A DNA stretch of 64,000 nt, from assembly GCA_004153385.1 (NCBI GenBank), contig SDAL01000002.1:124001-188000 (forward strand), written 5' to 3'. Source of the DNA: Paracoccaceae bacterium. Lineage in GTDB: Bacteria > Pseudomonadota > Alphaproteobacteria > Rhodobacterales > Rhodobacteraceae. The stretch's first letter is position 1. Each line of letters starts with the position of its first letter. Both the position numbers and the translations under genes were made by a program. This document shows positions 1 to 8,569 of the stretch, piece by piece. The notes beneath the pieces were generated by a model that saw only the letters and a list, made by a program, of their open reading frames with translations, had not been told where the DNA came from and ran no database searches.

Positions 1-74
1 CTTTTCAGCCGCACTTCGCCTTTTACGCCAAAGGCGCCCGCTATCGCGCCCACACAGGTTCGTTCCGCGTCTGA
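1..74 (+). CDS. C-terminal tail of an unidentified protein (partial, cut by window start)
   Basis: An open frame enters from the left edge (codons from base 3) and ends at a TGA at 72-74. The visible residues are about 23 and end in RYRAHTGSFRV. The stop lies 2 bases from the convergent bluB stop, which is the spacing expected of two genuine convergent genes. The tail is too short to assign a family. Confidence 0.4.
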   Translation, partial: FQPHFAFYAKGARYRAHTGSFRV

Positions 75-76
75 CA

Positions 77-721
77 TCATCTCCGCTCCATCTCGGGCAG
101 ACCAATTCGTGGCTCCCAGCCCAGTTCTTCCAGCTCCGCCCGCGGTGTCTGATCCTCCGGCCAGCCGATGCACAGATAGCCGATAAGCTTCCAGCTGTCA
201 GGCACTTCTAACGCCGTTGCCAGTGCCTGTTCGTCAAGGATCGACACCCAGCCCAGACCCACACCTTCCGCGCGCAGCGCAAGCCACATCATGGAAATCG
301 CGCAAGCCACCGAATAGGCGCGCATCTCGGGCATGCTGCGTGCCCCCAGATTGGCGCCTTTGGTGGTCGCATCATTGCAAAACACTGCCAGTTGTACCGG
401 CGCATCGCGCATGCCTGAAAGTTTCAGCCCTGCATAAAGCGCCGCCCGCTCGCAATCGCCATCCTCTCGGTAGGCGGCCAGTGCCTCGGCGTTGGCCGTT
501 TGAAAATTGGAAAGCGCCGCAGCTCGGGCCGCGGCGCTTTCAACGTTGATCACGCGCCAAGGTTCGGACAAGCCGACCGAGGGCGCCATCGCAAAGGCAT
601 CCAGGCCCCGCGCGACGATCGCATCATCAACCGGATCGGTACGAAAGCGGCGTACATCACGCCGCCAACGCATCAACCGGTGAAGATCTTCGCGAAATTC
701 GGGGCTGAATTCCGTTTGCAA
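77..721 (-). CDS. bluB: BluB, 5,6-dimethylbenzimidazole synthase
   Basis: A nitroreductase-fold flavoprotein of 214 aa that converts reduced FMN and oxygen into 5,6-dimethylbenzimidazole, the lower ligand of cobalamin. The BluB signature is visible: the RRDVRRFR segment at about residues 20-27, APSVG at 46-50 followed by EPWR, and a GLGWVS segment near 150, all expected for FMN binding. The start used is a TTG at 719-721, preceded by an AGAGG ribosome site that lies inside the last codons of rpsP; the first ATG (671-673) would remove conserved sequence. It begins 2 bases after the rpsP stop, so translation is probably coupled. It is the last visible gene of the ffh-GNAT-chorismate mutase-rpsP run. 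No other cobalamin gene is in the window. Confidence 0.9.
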   Translation of the reverse strand: MQTEFSPEFREDLHRLMRWRRDVRRFRTDPVDDAIVARGLDAFAMAPSVGLSEPWRVINVESAAARAAALSNFQTANAEALAAYREDGDCERAALYAGLKLSGMRDAPVQLAVFCNDATTKGANLGARSMPEMRAYSVACAISMMWLALRAEGVGLGWVSILDEQALATALEVPDSWKLIGYLCIGWPEDQTPRAELEELGWEPRIGLPEMERR

Positions 722-723
722 GA

Positions 724-1098
724 TCAGGCCTCTGCCGAACCTTCTGCAGCTTCCGAAGCTGCGGCCGCTTTTGCGGCTTTCTCTTCGGCACGGGCTTGGG
801 CTTTTTTGCCCGGCTGTGCTTTTTTCATGTTCGCGCGGGTTTTCTTTTCGGTCACGCCAGCCGCTTCAAGGAAACGTGCCACGCGGTCGGTCGGCTGTGC
901 GCCGTTCGACAGCCAGTGCTTGACGCGGTCGATGTCCATTTTCACCCGGTCTTCGCTGTCTTTCGGCAACAACGGGTTATAGGTGCCCAGTTTCTCGATG
1001 AAGCGGCCGTCACGCGGCATGCGCGAATCGGATGCAACGATCGAATAGAAGGGGCGCTTGTTCGAACCACCACGGGCGAGACGGATTTTCATAGCCAT
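724..1098 (-). CDS. rpsP: 30S ribosomal protein S16
   Basis: Small-subunit ribosomal protein S16, 124 aa. It opens with the typical [16 protein letters not shown] core, followed by the [13 protein letters not shown] segment, and ends in an Ala/Lys/Glu-rich tail common in alphaproteobacterial S16. The start at 1098 is supported by a GGAG ribosome site 8 bases upstream; an ATG two codons further in is also possible. In many bacteria rpsP is followed by rimM, trmD and rplS; here bluB follows directly, which is unusual. Upstream lie chorismate mutase, a GNAT enzyme and ffh on the same strand. Confidence 0.96.
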   Translation of the reverse strand: MAMKIRLARGGSNKRPFYSIVASDSRMPRDGRFIEKLGTYNPLLPKDSEDRVKMDIDRVKHWLSNGAQPTDRVARFLEAAGVTEKKTRANMKKAQPGKKAQARAEEKAAKAAAASEAAEGSAEA

Positions 1099-1141
1099 GG
1101 ATTTATCTCCTTTGAATGGCAAGTGTCGGGCGAAAGGCCCG

Positions 1142-1438
1142 TTATTTCTGGAGTTGCTCGTGATGCCGGATCACTTCCGAAATCACGAAGTTCAGGAATT
1201 TACGCGCGAATTCCGGGTCAAGGCCGCTCTCGTCGGCCATCTTCTCCAGACGCGCGATCTGGGTCTTCTCCCGGTTTGGATCGGAGGGAGGAAGATCATG
1301 TTCGGCTTTCAGCTTTCCCACCGCTTGGGTTTGGGCAAAGCGTTCGGCCAATGTGTAAATCAACACCGCATCCAGCCGGTCAATGCTATCGCGGTGTTCT
1401 TTCAGCAGGTTTGCAGCGCGGGTGGTTGCATCGCTCAT
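1142..1438 (-). CDS. Chorismate mutase, AroQ type
   Basis: A 98 aa stand-alone, all-helical chorismate mutase that rearranges chorismate to prephenate for phenylalanine and tyrosine synthesis. The first helix ([16 protein letters not shown]), the VGKLKAEH stretch and the later arginine/glutamate pattern match the AroQ class. No dehydratase or dehydrogenase domain is fused, so it is the monofunctional form. Its ATG overlaps the stop of the upstream GNAT gene by 4 bases (ATGA), indicating translational coupling. rpsP starts 43 bases downstream. Confidence 0.9.
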   Translation of the reverse strand: MSDATTRAANLLKEHRDSIDRLDAVLIYTLAERFAQTQAVGKLKAEHDLPPSDPNREKTQIARLEKMADESGLDPEFARKFLNFVISEVIRHHEQLQK

Positions 1439-1968
1439 GCGCAGTCCTCCGGCGTAGGGTGACGGTAAACAAGGCAGGCTTTGCCTGCAGGGCCGGAGGC
1501 ATCATGATCAATCACCGCCCCCAACCGTTCGGCCAATCTGGCCGAGCGGGTGTTTTCCGGCGCGACATAACTGACCGCACCACGCCAGCCCAGATCGCGG
1601 TAAAGATGCGCGCGGGCGCATGTTGCAGCCTCGGCCACGAGGCCTTGGCCCTCATCGGACTGGCTCCACACGCCCCACAGGATCTCGGCTTCGGGCCAGC
1701 CCGCAGGCTGCCACGGGCCGACCAGACCAAGGCCGCGATCATCGTCGTGGCGGGTGAACACAAACGGCCCCCAGCCATGCATGACCCAATGGCCGATCAC
1801 GGTTGCCCAACCGCGCCATGCCAGCCCCTCTTCAAATACGCCAGGGCGCATGAAGGCACCGCGTTCGCTTGCCTGAAAGCCACGCCAGTGCGGCCAGTCC
1901 TTGGCCGCGGGCGCGCGCAAAACCAGACGTTGGCTGTGCAATACAGGGGTGGGCGACAGCGCGATCAT
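1435..1968 (-). CDS. GNAT family N-acetyltransferase (RimJ/RimL-like)
   Basis: A 177 aa GNAT-fold acetyltransferase resembling the RimJ/RimL subgroup (the SQRLVLRAP opening and the NTRSARLAERLGA acetyl-CoA binding region near the C-terminus are typical). The substrate cannot be deduced. The start at 1968 is chosen because an AGGGACA ribosome site lies just upstream and homology-like sequence begins there; an in-frame upstream codon at 2052 would add an arginine-rich, implausible extension. It lies 93 bases after ffh and overlaps chorismate mutase by 4 bases, so it is part of the same operon. A link to ribosomal protein acetylation is suggested only by the neighbouring rpsP. Confidence 0.8.
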   Translation of the reverse strand: MIALSPTPVLHSQRLVLRAPAAKDWPHWRGFQASERGAFMRPGVFEEGLAWRGWATVIGHWVMHGWGPFVFTRHDDDRGLGLVGPWQPAGWPEAEILWGVWSQSDEGQGLVAEAATCARAHLYRDLGWRGAVSYVAPENTRSARLAERLGAVIDHDASGPAGKACLVYRHPTPEDCA

Positions 1969-2061
1969 GATGCTGTCCCTTGCGGGCAGACCCCGGTCGC
2001 GCCTGCGCGCGCGGTGGCGGCATGCGACTGGCACAGGATATGATCGACACACAGCATCATT

Positions 2062-3561
2062 TTACTTCTTCTTACCGAACCCACCAAGGCCGCCCAGACC
2101 ACCAAGCCCGCCGCCCAGACCGGGCATGTTTTTAGGCAGCGTCTGGCCCAGCATCTTCGTGGCTTCTTCCATTTTGGCGGGGTCCATGCTTTGCGCATCG
2201 GGCAGGCCGCCCATTTTTCCGGTCATGGAGGCCATCGCACGTTTCAGTGCGCCGCCTTTCATCTTGCCCAGCTTTTTCATGGTATCGCCCATCTGGCGCT
2301 GCATTTTCAGAAGCTTGTTCAGCTCTGCAACATCCAGACCGGCGCCCTTGGCGATCCGCTCCTTGCGCGAGGCTTTCAACAGTTCGGGCTTGGCGCGTTC
2401 GGCTTTGGTCATGGAGTTGATCAAAGCCACCTGACGGCGGATCATCAGATCGTCGAAACCGGCGGTTTCGGCCTGTTTGGCCATTTTACCCATGCCCGGC
2501 ATCATCGACATGACGCCTTGCATGCCGCCCATTTTCTGCATCTGCTCCAGTTGGGAGCGCATGTCGTTCATATTGAAGAGGCCCTTCTGGAACCGCTTCA
2601 TCATGCGTTCGGCCTGCTCTTTCTCAAGAACCTCTTGGGCGCGTTCCACAAGGGCTACGATGTCGCCCATGCCAAGGATACGGCCCGCCACGCGCTCGGC
2701 CTCGAAGGTTTCGAGCGCGTCCATTTTCTCGCCCAGGCCGACAAAGCGGATCGGCTTGCCGGTGGTGGCGCGCATCGACAGGGCCGCGCCGCCGCGACCA
2801 TCGCCATCCATACGGGTCAGGACAACGCCGGTGATCCCGACTTTTTCTTCGAATTCCTGCGCAACCTCGACGGCGACCTGACCTGTCAGCCCGTCCACTA
2901 CAAGCAGGGTTTCGCGCGGGTTGGCCACATCGCGCACCTGCGCGACCTCGCCCATCAGGGTTTCGTCGATATGCAGGCGGCCTGCGGTGTCGAGGATATA
3001 GACGTCATAGCCGCCAAGGCTGGCCTGCTGCTTGGCCCGTTTGGCGATTTGAACGGCAGATTCGCCCTGAACGATGGGCAGCGTATCCACACCGATTTGC
3101 GTGCCGAGGATCTTCAGCTGCTCCATCGCGGCGGGGCGATAGATGTCGAGCGATGCCATCAGGACGCGCTTCTTTTCGCGCTCTTTCAGGCGGCGGGCCA
3201 GCTTCGCGGCGGTGGTCGTTTTACCCGAGCCCTGCAGGCCGACCATCAGGATCGGCGCGGGCGGGTTGTCGATTTTCAGCGCGCCGGGTTCTTCATCGCC
3301 TGCCAGCATCGCGACCAGCTCGTCATGCACGATCTTGACGACCTGCTGGCCGGGCGTGATGGATTTGGTGACGGATGTTCCGGTGGCTTTTGCCTCGACG
3401 GATTTGATGAACTGACGCACCACAGGCAGGGACACGTCGGCCTCCAGCAGCGCGACACGGACCTCGCGCAGCGCGGTCTTTACGTCATCTGCAGACAGCG
3501 CCCCTTGCTTGGTCAGCCGGTCGAACACGCCTCCTAGGCGATCTGATAAGCTCTCGAACAT
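2062..3561 (-). CDS. ffh: Signal recognition particle protein Ffh
   Basis: SRP54-type GTPase, 499 aa, which with 4.5S RNA binds signal sequences and targets ribosomes to FtsY at the membrane. Visible in order: N-domain four-helix bundle, P-loop GLQGSGKTTT near residue 110, DTAGRLHIDE, the LTRMDGDGRGG segment, and a methionine-rich M domain from about residue 300 (many Met pairs such as MMPGM). The tail is glycine-rich and ends in three lysines. It is the first gene of the ffh-GNAT-chorismate mutase-rpsP-bluB run. Its leader carries two abutting strong hairpins (3637-3676). Confidence 0.97.
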   Translation of the reverse strand: MFESLSDRLGGVFDRLTKQGALSADDVKTALREVRVALLEADVSLPVVRQFIKSVEAKATGTSVTKSITPGQQVVKIVHDELVAMLAGDEEPGALKIDNPPAPILMVGLQGSGKTTTAAKLARRLKEREKKRVLMASLDIYRPAAMEQLKILGTQIGVDTLPIVQGESAVQIAKRAKQQASLGGYDVYILDTAGRLHIDETLMGEVAQVRDVANPRETLLVVDGLTGQVAVEVAQEFEEKVGITGVVLTRMDGDGRGGAALSMRATTGKPIRFVGLGEKMDALETFEAERVAGRILGMGDIVALVERAQEVLEKEQAERMMKRFQKGLFNMNDMRSQLEQMQKMGGMQGVMSMMPGMGKMAKQAETAGFDDLMIRRQVALINSMTKAERAKPELLKASRKERIAKGAGLDVAELNKLLKMQRQMGDTMKKLGKMKGGALKRAMASMTGKMGGLPDAQSMDPAKMEEATKMLGQTLPKNMPGLGGGLGGLGGLGGFGKKK

Positions 3562-3636
3562 GGCTCCCTCCTTGTGCCGGGGGCGTTAAACAAACGACTA
3601 TCGCACCAGTGGGCGCAACGCGCTGACTGGTGGCGA

Positions 3637-3676
3637 TCCCCGCCGGATGCGGGGACCGGAGGGAATAGACCTCCGG
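3637..3676 (-). promoter_or_regulatory. Two abutting 7-bp hairpins in the ffh leader
   Basis: Two perfect inverted repeats touch each other: TCCCCGC at 3637-3643 with GCGGGGA at 3649-3655, and CCGGAGG at 3656-3662 with CCTCCGG at 3670-3676. Loops are 5 and 7 bases. They lie 76-115 bases upstream of the ffh start and downstream of azoR. There is no T-run after them in the minus direction, so they look more like a structured 5' leader than an intrinsic terminator. No known riboswitch or SRP RNA consensus was recognised. Confidence 0.45.
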
Positions 3677-3765
3677 GGAATCTGGGTTCGAATAGTCAAA
3701 ATCACGCAGTGAGTCAACTCTTCTCGGGGGCGAAGTGTTGCGGTGCGGTTATGTGATCATGGCAA

Positions 3766-3796
3766 ATGGCCCGCACGCATACAACCTGCGGGCCAT
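3766..3796. terminator. Hairpin downstream of azoR, weak terminator candidate
   Basis: A perfect 10-bp inverted repeat, ATGGCCCGCA (3766-3775) and TGCGGGCCAT (3787-3796), separated by 11 bases, lies 45 bases after the azoR stop. A T-run is missing in the azoR direction, so termination strength is uncertain. Confidence 0.45.
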
Positions 3797-3841
3797 GGTC
3801 TTCATGCGCGATCAGGACCACCCGTCAGGGCAGTCCGGTTT

Positions 3842-4411
3842 TTACGCCGCCAGACCTTTGATCTGCTCTTCGGCGCGGGTGATGGCCTCTGCCTCGCCCA
3901 TAGCCACGCCCTCTGCGGAAATGAAGGTCAGGTCGGTCAGGCCAATAAAGCCCAAGACCTGCGTCAGATAGGACGATGCCAGATCGACGCCCGATCCTTG
4001 TGGCACGCCGCCCGATGCATAGGCCACAAACACGCGTTTGGCAGGCACCAGACCTTCGGGGCCGGTTTCGGTATAGCGGAATGTCTCGTTGACGCGTGCG
4101 ATCATGTCGATCCATGCTTTCAACGGACCGGTGACGCCGAAGTTATACACCGGCATGCCGATCACGATCTCGTCTGCGTCCTTCAGCTCTGCAATCAGCG
4201 CGTCGGATTGGGCCAGCAGCTCTTTTTGCGCATCGGTGCGCTGGTCGGCTGGCGTGTACGCGGCACCCACCCATTCACCGGTGATCAGCGGCAGGGTCGT
4301 TGTGTCGCGCTCGACAACCTCACCGCCCAGTTTTTCCACGATTTTACCGGTCAGTTTGCGAGTGACGGATGCGTCGCCCTTGATGGAGCTATCAATACGA
4401 AGAATAGACAT
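3842..4411 (-). CDS. azoR: FMN-dependent NADH-azoreductase / quinone reductase
   Basis: A 189 aa flavodoxin-like fold enzyme of the AzoR family, a cytoplasmic FMN-dependent NAD(P)H quinone and azo-dye reductase that helps with thiol and quinone stress. Family features include the opening SILRIDSSIKG, the PVYNFGVTGPLKAWID segment that binds FMN, and the FVAYASGG region. It is divergent from the LysR-type gene at 4515, and such pairs are commonly regulator and target. The start ATG at 4411 has a GAGG site 8-11 bases upstream. Confidence 0.92.
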   Translation of the reverse strand: MSILRIDSSIKGDASVTRKLTGKIVEKLGGEVVERDTTTLPLITGEWVGAAYTPADQRTDAQKELLAQSDALIAELKDADEIVIGMPVYNFGVTGPLKAWIDMIARVNETFRYTETGPEGLVPAKRVFVAYASGGVPQGSGVDLASSYLTQVLGFIGLTDLTFISAEGVAMGEAEAITRAEEQIKGLAA

Positions 4412-4514
4412 AGGGAAAACCTCAAATAGAATTTTGTTTCGAGCATAAGGTTTGCTCTTGCGTTGCCGAACTCAACTGGCATGATTGCACGTAATTTGTT
4501 CACAGGTGCACATC
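4412..4514. promoter_or_regulatory. Divergent promoter region azoR / LysR regulator
   Basis: A 103-base AT-richer spacer between divergent azoR and the LysR-type regulator. By analogy with LysR systems it should contain the operator and both promoters. I could not identify one clear T-N11-A palindrome with confidence. Confidence 0.4.
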
Positions 4515-5396
4515 ATGAGCTTTGAAAACTGGGACGAAATCCGGACGGCCTATCAGGTTGCCCGGGTGGGGACCGTATCTGGCGCAGCAGAAGTGTTGGG
4601 CGTTCACCATGCAACTGTTATCCGGCATGTGGATGCGTTGGAGGGGCGGCTGGGTACAAAGCTGTTCCAGCGTCATCCGCGCGGCTATACCCCGACCGAA
4701 GCAGGCCAGCAGCTTCTGGCGGTCGGTCAGGCCACCGAAGACCAGTTCAGCCAGCTTGCCGCGCGCATTGCAGGCGCAGGCGAGGAAGTGTCGGGCGAGG
4801 TGATCATCACCTCACTGCCCACGCTGTCGCCCCTGATCCTGCCGGCGCTGGAATCGTTGCTGGTGGACCATCCGAAGTTGCAGCTGCGCTACCTTACCGA
4901 CCAGCGTGTTTTCCGTTTGGAATATGGCGAAGCACATGTGGCCATTCGCGCGGGCAACCGCCCGACAGAGCCAGATAACGTGGTCCAGCAGCTATGCGCC
5001 AACCAGACCGGCCTTTATGCGGGCAGGGGGTATGTCGAACGATATGGCATCCCGACCGAGGAAACCCTTGCCGAGCATCGCTTTATCGGACCTGAGCAGC
5101 GCGACAGTAACGCGCCGTTCTGGCGCTGGATGGCGGCAACTGTGCCCGACGACTGCGTGGTGTTTCGTGCCAATGACCATGAAAGCCAGTTGGCGGCAGT
5201 GCGCCAGGGGCTAGGGATCGGCTTTGTTCCCTTGCATGAGGGGCGTTCGGACGGGCGCATGGTGGAGGTGCTGCCACCGCGCCCGGAATGGGAATCGCCG
5301 CTGTGGCTGGTGACCCATGTCGATCTTCACCGCACCGCAAAAGTGCAGGCCGTATTGCGGGTGCTGAAAGATCTGATCGGCAGTCCGCGGGCCTGA
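4515..5396 (+). CDS. LysR-type transcriptional regulator
   Basis: A 293 aa LysR-family regulator. The N-terminal winged helix-turn-helix is clear (GTVSGAAEVLGVHHATVIRH, then LEGRLGTKLFQR and a GYTPTEAG segment), followed by a periplasmic-binding-like effector domain. The ATG at 4515 is preferred to an upstream in-frame codon at 4485 because the conserved DNA-binding region begins about ten residues later. It is divergent from azoR, which it likely controls in response to a quinone or electrophile (inference). It ends at a bidirectional terminator shared with opgC. Confidence 0.88.
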   Translation: MSFENWDEIRTAYQVARVGTVSGAAEVLGVHHATVIRHVDALEGRLGTKLFQRHPRGYTPTEAGQQLLAVGQATEDQFSQLAARIAGAGEEVSGEVIITSLPTLSPLILPALESLLVDHPKLQLRYLTDQRVFRLEYGEAHVAIRAGNRPTEPDNVVQQLCANQTGLYAGRGYVERYGIPTEETLAEHRFIGPEQRDSNAPFWRWMAATVPDDCVVFRANDHESQLAAVRQGLGIGFVPLHEGRSDGRMVEVLPPRPEWESPLWLVTHVDLHRTAKVQAVLRVLKDLIGSPRA

Positions 5397-5445
5397 GGTG
5401 GACGACGATCACGGCGCCACGCACGAACCAAAGCATATTGTACGC

Positions 5446-5477
5446 AAAAAAGGGAGGCCGCTTGGCCCCCCTTTTTT
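5446..5477. terminator. Bidirectional intrinsic terminator (LysR gene / opgC)
   Basis: An A-run, then GGGAGGCC, a GCTT loop, GGCCCCCC and a T-run form a hairpin with one mismatch and U-tracts on both strands. It lies between the convergent stops at 5396 and 5496. Confidence 0.88.
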
Positions 5478-5495
5478 CATGCATTGATCACGCGA

Positions 5496-6782
5496 TTATT
5501 TGCGCGGGACGACCGTTGGCATCACGCCGCTTACGCCGATCCTTGGCAAGCCGATCGGTGAGTGTTCGTCGCGTGGGGCCGGCGGGGTGGGGGGGGTACG
5601 TGTCTGCAGGGCCGGTGGCGTGATTGCGGTGTCAGCCATTTGCGGCGGCGCGGCCACGATGCTTTCGGGTTGGCGCTGGGTGATCCGGTCGCGCGCCCAT
5701 GCAAATGCGTAAAGGGCGAAAAGCCCGCCGATCACAAGCACGGTATCCTGCCACAGCCCCGCCGGGTGCACGGATTTGATCGCCTGAGATAGAATCGCCA
5801 GCACCGTACCCAGTGCAAACACCTGCAACCCGTGCCGCCCCATCAGCCGCAACGGCGCGGTCAGTCGGGCCGCTGCAATCCGCGGCACCAAAACGGGCAT
5901 CGACAGAATATAGGCAAGCGCCAGCAGGTGTGCCAGCCTTGGAAGCGACAGATAGGTTTTATCGAATGTCACCAGAAAGAACGGTACATCCCACTGCCGC
6001 AACTGCCACATCGCCTGCCCGAGGTTTTTAAGCATCCAGCTGTTGTTTACCCAGATCGCTGCAAAGACCAGCCAGACGCTTGCCAGTATCACCAAGGCGC
6101 GGCGGACCGGGACCAGCCGCTCGCCGCGTTTCATGGCAAGGCCGGTCATAATCCCGATGGTGAAAACCAGCTGCCATGCGAACGGGTTGAAAAACCAGCC
6201 CCCTTTGAACGGGTAGTTGGGCAGGTTCATCCGGAAAAGTCCCGCACAGGCCCATATGCCGACAGACACCGACAAAAGCGCCAGCGGCTTTCGCAGGCCC
6301 AGCCGTATCAGAAACGGTGTGGCCAGAAGCATAACCGCATACATCGGTAGGATATTCACATAGCCCAGCTGATGGGTAAGCGTCGCAATACCGATCAGAA
6401 ACGCCAAAGGTTGTTCGGCCAGCGGACTGAACGCATTTGTTTTCAGTAAATCCTCGCCGCCGAACTGTAACGCAGCGGTAGCAAAGATCGCAATCGCCCA
6501 CATAGTGATCAGCAGATGGGTCATGTAAAGCAGCCATGACCGCCCCCAGATCTTGCGGAAGGCGCCGATATTGAACCCCTCGGCCAGCTTCGGCCCATAG
6601 GCCAGCGCGGCCGCCAGCCCGGACATGAAAACAAACCCCTCAGCCGCATCCGAGTGGCCGAAATTGCGCGAGGTGAAGTTTTCATAGATCTGGTGGGGAA
6701 TGTGATTCACGTAGATCATCGCCAAAGCGATGCCACGAAAGAAGTCCAACCGCGGATCGCGAACGGACTTTGTGTTAGGCAT
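5496..6782 (-). CDS. opgC: OpgC, periplasmic glucan succinyltransferase (membrane)
   Basis: A 428 aa polytopic membrane protein with the OpgC opening (DPRLDFFRGIAL, then NHIPHQIYENFTSRNFG) and about ten hydrophobic helices. In Rhodobacter sphaeroides OpgC adds succinyl groups to osmoregulated periplasmic glucans and is cotranscribed with opgGIH; the same gene order is seen here. Its start overlaps the opgH stop by 8 bases. The C-terminal 50 residues are proline-rich and likely a soluble tail. It ends at the shared terminator at 5446-5477. Confidence 0.92.
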   Translation of the reverse strand: MPNTKSVRDPRLDFFRGIALAMIYVNHIPHQIYENFTSRNFGHSDAAEGFVFMSGLAAALAYGPKLAEGFNIGAFRKIWGRSWLLYMTHLLITMWAIAIFATAALQFGGEDLLKTNAFSPLAEQPLAFLIGIATLTHQLGYVNILPMYAVMLLATPFLIRLGLRKPLALLSVSVGIWACAGLFRMNLPNYPFKGGWFFNPFAWQLVFTIGIMTGLAMKRGERLVPVRRALVILASVWLVFAAIWVNNSWMLKNLGQAMWQLRQWDVPFFLVTFDKTYLSLPRLAHLLALAYILSMPVLVPRIAAARLTAPLRLMGRHGLQVFALGTVLAILSQAIKSVHPAGLWQDTVLVIGGLFALYAFAWARDRITQRQPESIVAAPPQMADTAITPPALQTRTPPTPPAPRDEHSPIGLPRIGVSGVMPTVVPRK

Positions 6783-8556
6783 GATGTTTTTCCTCGGCGG
6801 CCGGGGAAGACAGATCTTCCGACCAGATGTTGAGAATACGATCGTGCAGAACCATCACAGGGGCGGGTGCACGTTCCGTTGGGGTGGTAAACAACATACC
6901 TGTCGCCGTGCGCGAGGTCACGGAAATAATGAACGGGGCCAACACCATTGGCACACCTACAGGAGAAAGCCACAGCAAAAGGCCCGGTGCATAGAGCCAT
7001 GTGGCCGCAAGGCCGACCGTTCCGATCACCACGATCCACCAAGAGGCGATTAGCCCCTCCTTCAGGTTCATAGTGCCATCACCGCGGTTATTGGTGGGCC
7101 AGCCACCATCGGCACCGAATAAAACCTGCAAGACCGAGCGGGTCGAAAACAAAAGCAAAATCGGCGCGTTGATGGAACTGATCAACAGCTCGGCAATCGT
7201 GGAGCCCAGTGCCCGGATCATCCCGCCGAAGCCTCTGGCGGTGCCATCCATCCCCGACCGCAGTGCAATCAACAGCTTTGGTACGAACAGCAGGCCGAAA
7301 ATCCCGATTGCAAGGCTGATCGCTTTCGACGCCTCGGACGGCGGGAAATAGGGGAAGGGCCAGTTCGGTTCGGGAAAGTAGTCGGGTGGCGCGACAAAGG
7401 CCATGGCCCCCACCGAAGCAAGGATGAACGCCAGCCAGAAGAGCGGTGCAATATAGGCCGTAATGCCTTGCGCGAACACGAAACGCGACCACCCCCGAAG
7501 GCCGGGCGCGCCGATCACGCGGATATGCTGCAGGTTACCCTGACACCAGCGACGGTCACGCTTGGCATGGTCCATGATGTTTTCAGGCCCTTCCTCGAAG
7601 GACCCTTCCAGATCATCGTCAAGACGCACGGTCCAGCCGCCGCGCGCCAGAAGCGCGGCCTCCACATAGTCATGGCTCATGACATGGCCGCCAAACGGGG
7701 GCTTGCCACGCAGGGCAGGCAGGCCGCAACATTCGGCGAAGGCCCGCACACGCACCATGGCATTGTGGCCCCAGAACGGGCCCGTACGACCTTGCATCAT
7801 CGCCAGCCCGCGCGCGAAAACCGGTGAAAAGAACGCGGCAGAAAACTGCATCGCGCGACCGAAATGGGATCTGGCACGGATGACCTTTGGCAGCGTTTGC
7901 AGCAGCCCAAGGCGCGGATCCGCTTCCATCCGGCGCATCATCTGCAAGATCGTCTCGCCTTCCATCAGACTGTCGGCATCCAGTATCAGCGCAAAATCAT
8001 AAGCGCTGCCGGAACGGGAGATGAAATCTTCGATGTTTCCGGCTTTTTTGCCGGTGTTGTCCTCGCGACGGCGATAAAAGAACCGCCCCAGACCCTGACG
8101 GTCCGCGACAAGCTTGCCAAACAGAAACTCTTCGCGTTCCGCAGTTTGTGCATTGCGGGTGTCGGAGAGGATCGCAAAATGGATGTTGGCGGTGCAGCCT
8201 TGTGCGGCCATGGCGTCTTTCAACGATTGGTCCATCGCGGCAAGACGTGTGAAAGTGTAAATCGGATCTTCGTTATACACCGGCATCAACACTACAGCGC
8301 GCCCTGCAATGGGTGCGCGATCGTCATAGGGCGGGGGGGATGCGCGACTTGTCAGCCCGATCAGGGCCTGAACCGCACCCCACGCCAGCCATAATGTAGA
8401 GATCAGGATCAGCAACGCGCGCAAAGCGTCAAAGATATCCAGCCCGTCTGCCGACCCGAACTGTAAAAAAAGCACGAACGCGCCGCATCCGGCGGCAAGG
8501 CTCAGCAAGATTGCCAGAGACCGAAGCCCCCAGAGCGCGGCGCGTCCATAATTCAT
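6775..8556 (-). CDS. opgH: OpgH, glucan glucosyltransferase (inner membrane)
   Basis: A membrane family 2 glycosyltransferase of 593 aa that makes the beta-1,2-linked backbone of periplasmic glucans from UDP-glucose. Visible features are N-terminal helices, the LMPVYNEDP segment, the LDADS metal/nucleotide motif, the SHDYVEAALL region and the RRWCQGN form of the processivity motif, then several C-terminal membrane helices. It is much shorter than the 847-residue E. coli enzyme, lacking most of the long N-terminal cytoplasmic part, as in R. sphaeroides. An AGAGGT ribosome site precedes the start at 8556. It sits between opgI (13 bases) and opgC (8-base overlap). Confidence 0.95.
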   Translation of the reverse strand: MNYGRAALWGLRSLAILLSLAAGCGAFVLFLQFGSADGLDIFDALRALLILISTLWLAWGAVQALIGLTSRASPPPYDDRAPIAGRAVVLMPVYNEDPIYTFTRLAAMDQSLKDAMAAQGCTANIHFAILSDTRNAQTAEREEFLFGKLVADRQGLGRFFYRRREDNTGKKAGNIEDFISRSGSAYDFALILDADSLMEGETILQMMRRMEADPRLGLLQTLPKVIRARSHFGRAMQFSAAFFSPVFARGLAMMQGRTGPFWGHNAMVRVRAFAECCGLPALRGKPPFGGHVMSHDYVEAALLARGGWTVRLDDDLEGSFEEGPENIMDHAKRDRRWCQGNLQHIRVIGAPGLRGWSRFVFAQGITAYIAPLFWLAFILASVGAMAFVAPPDYFPEPNWPFPYFPPSEASKAISLAIGIFGLLFVPKLLIALRSGMDGTARGFGGMIRALGSTIAELLISSINAPILLLFSTRSVLQVLFGADGGWPTNNRGDGTMNLKEGLIASWWIVVIGTVGLAATWLYAPGLLLWLSPVGVPMVLAPFIISVTSRTATGMLFTTPTERAPAPVMVLHDRILNIWSEDLSSPAAEEKHHA

Positions 8557-8569
8557 GTGTTACCTCTGG

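Noticed and set aside
3684-3694. GGTTCGAATAG, resembling a tRNA T-loop
   Set aside because: The flanking bases cannot form the T-stem and no acceptor or anticodon arm fits on either strand.
3562-3841. Possible 4.5S SRP RNA next to ffh
   Set aside because: The conserved GGUCAGG / GGAAGG-AGCAGCC core of SRP RNA is absent.
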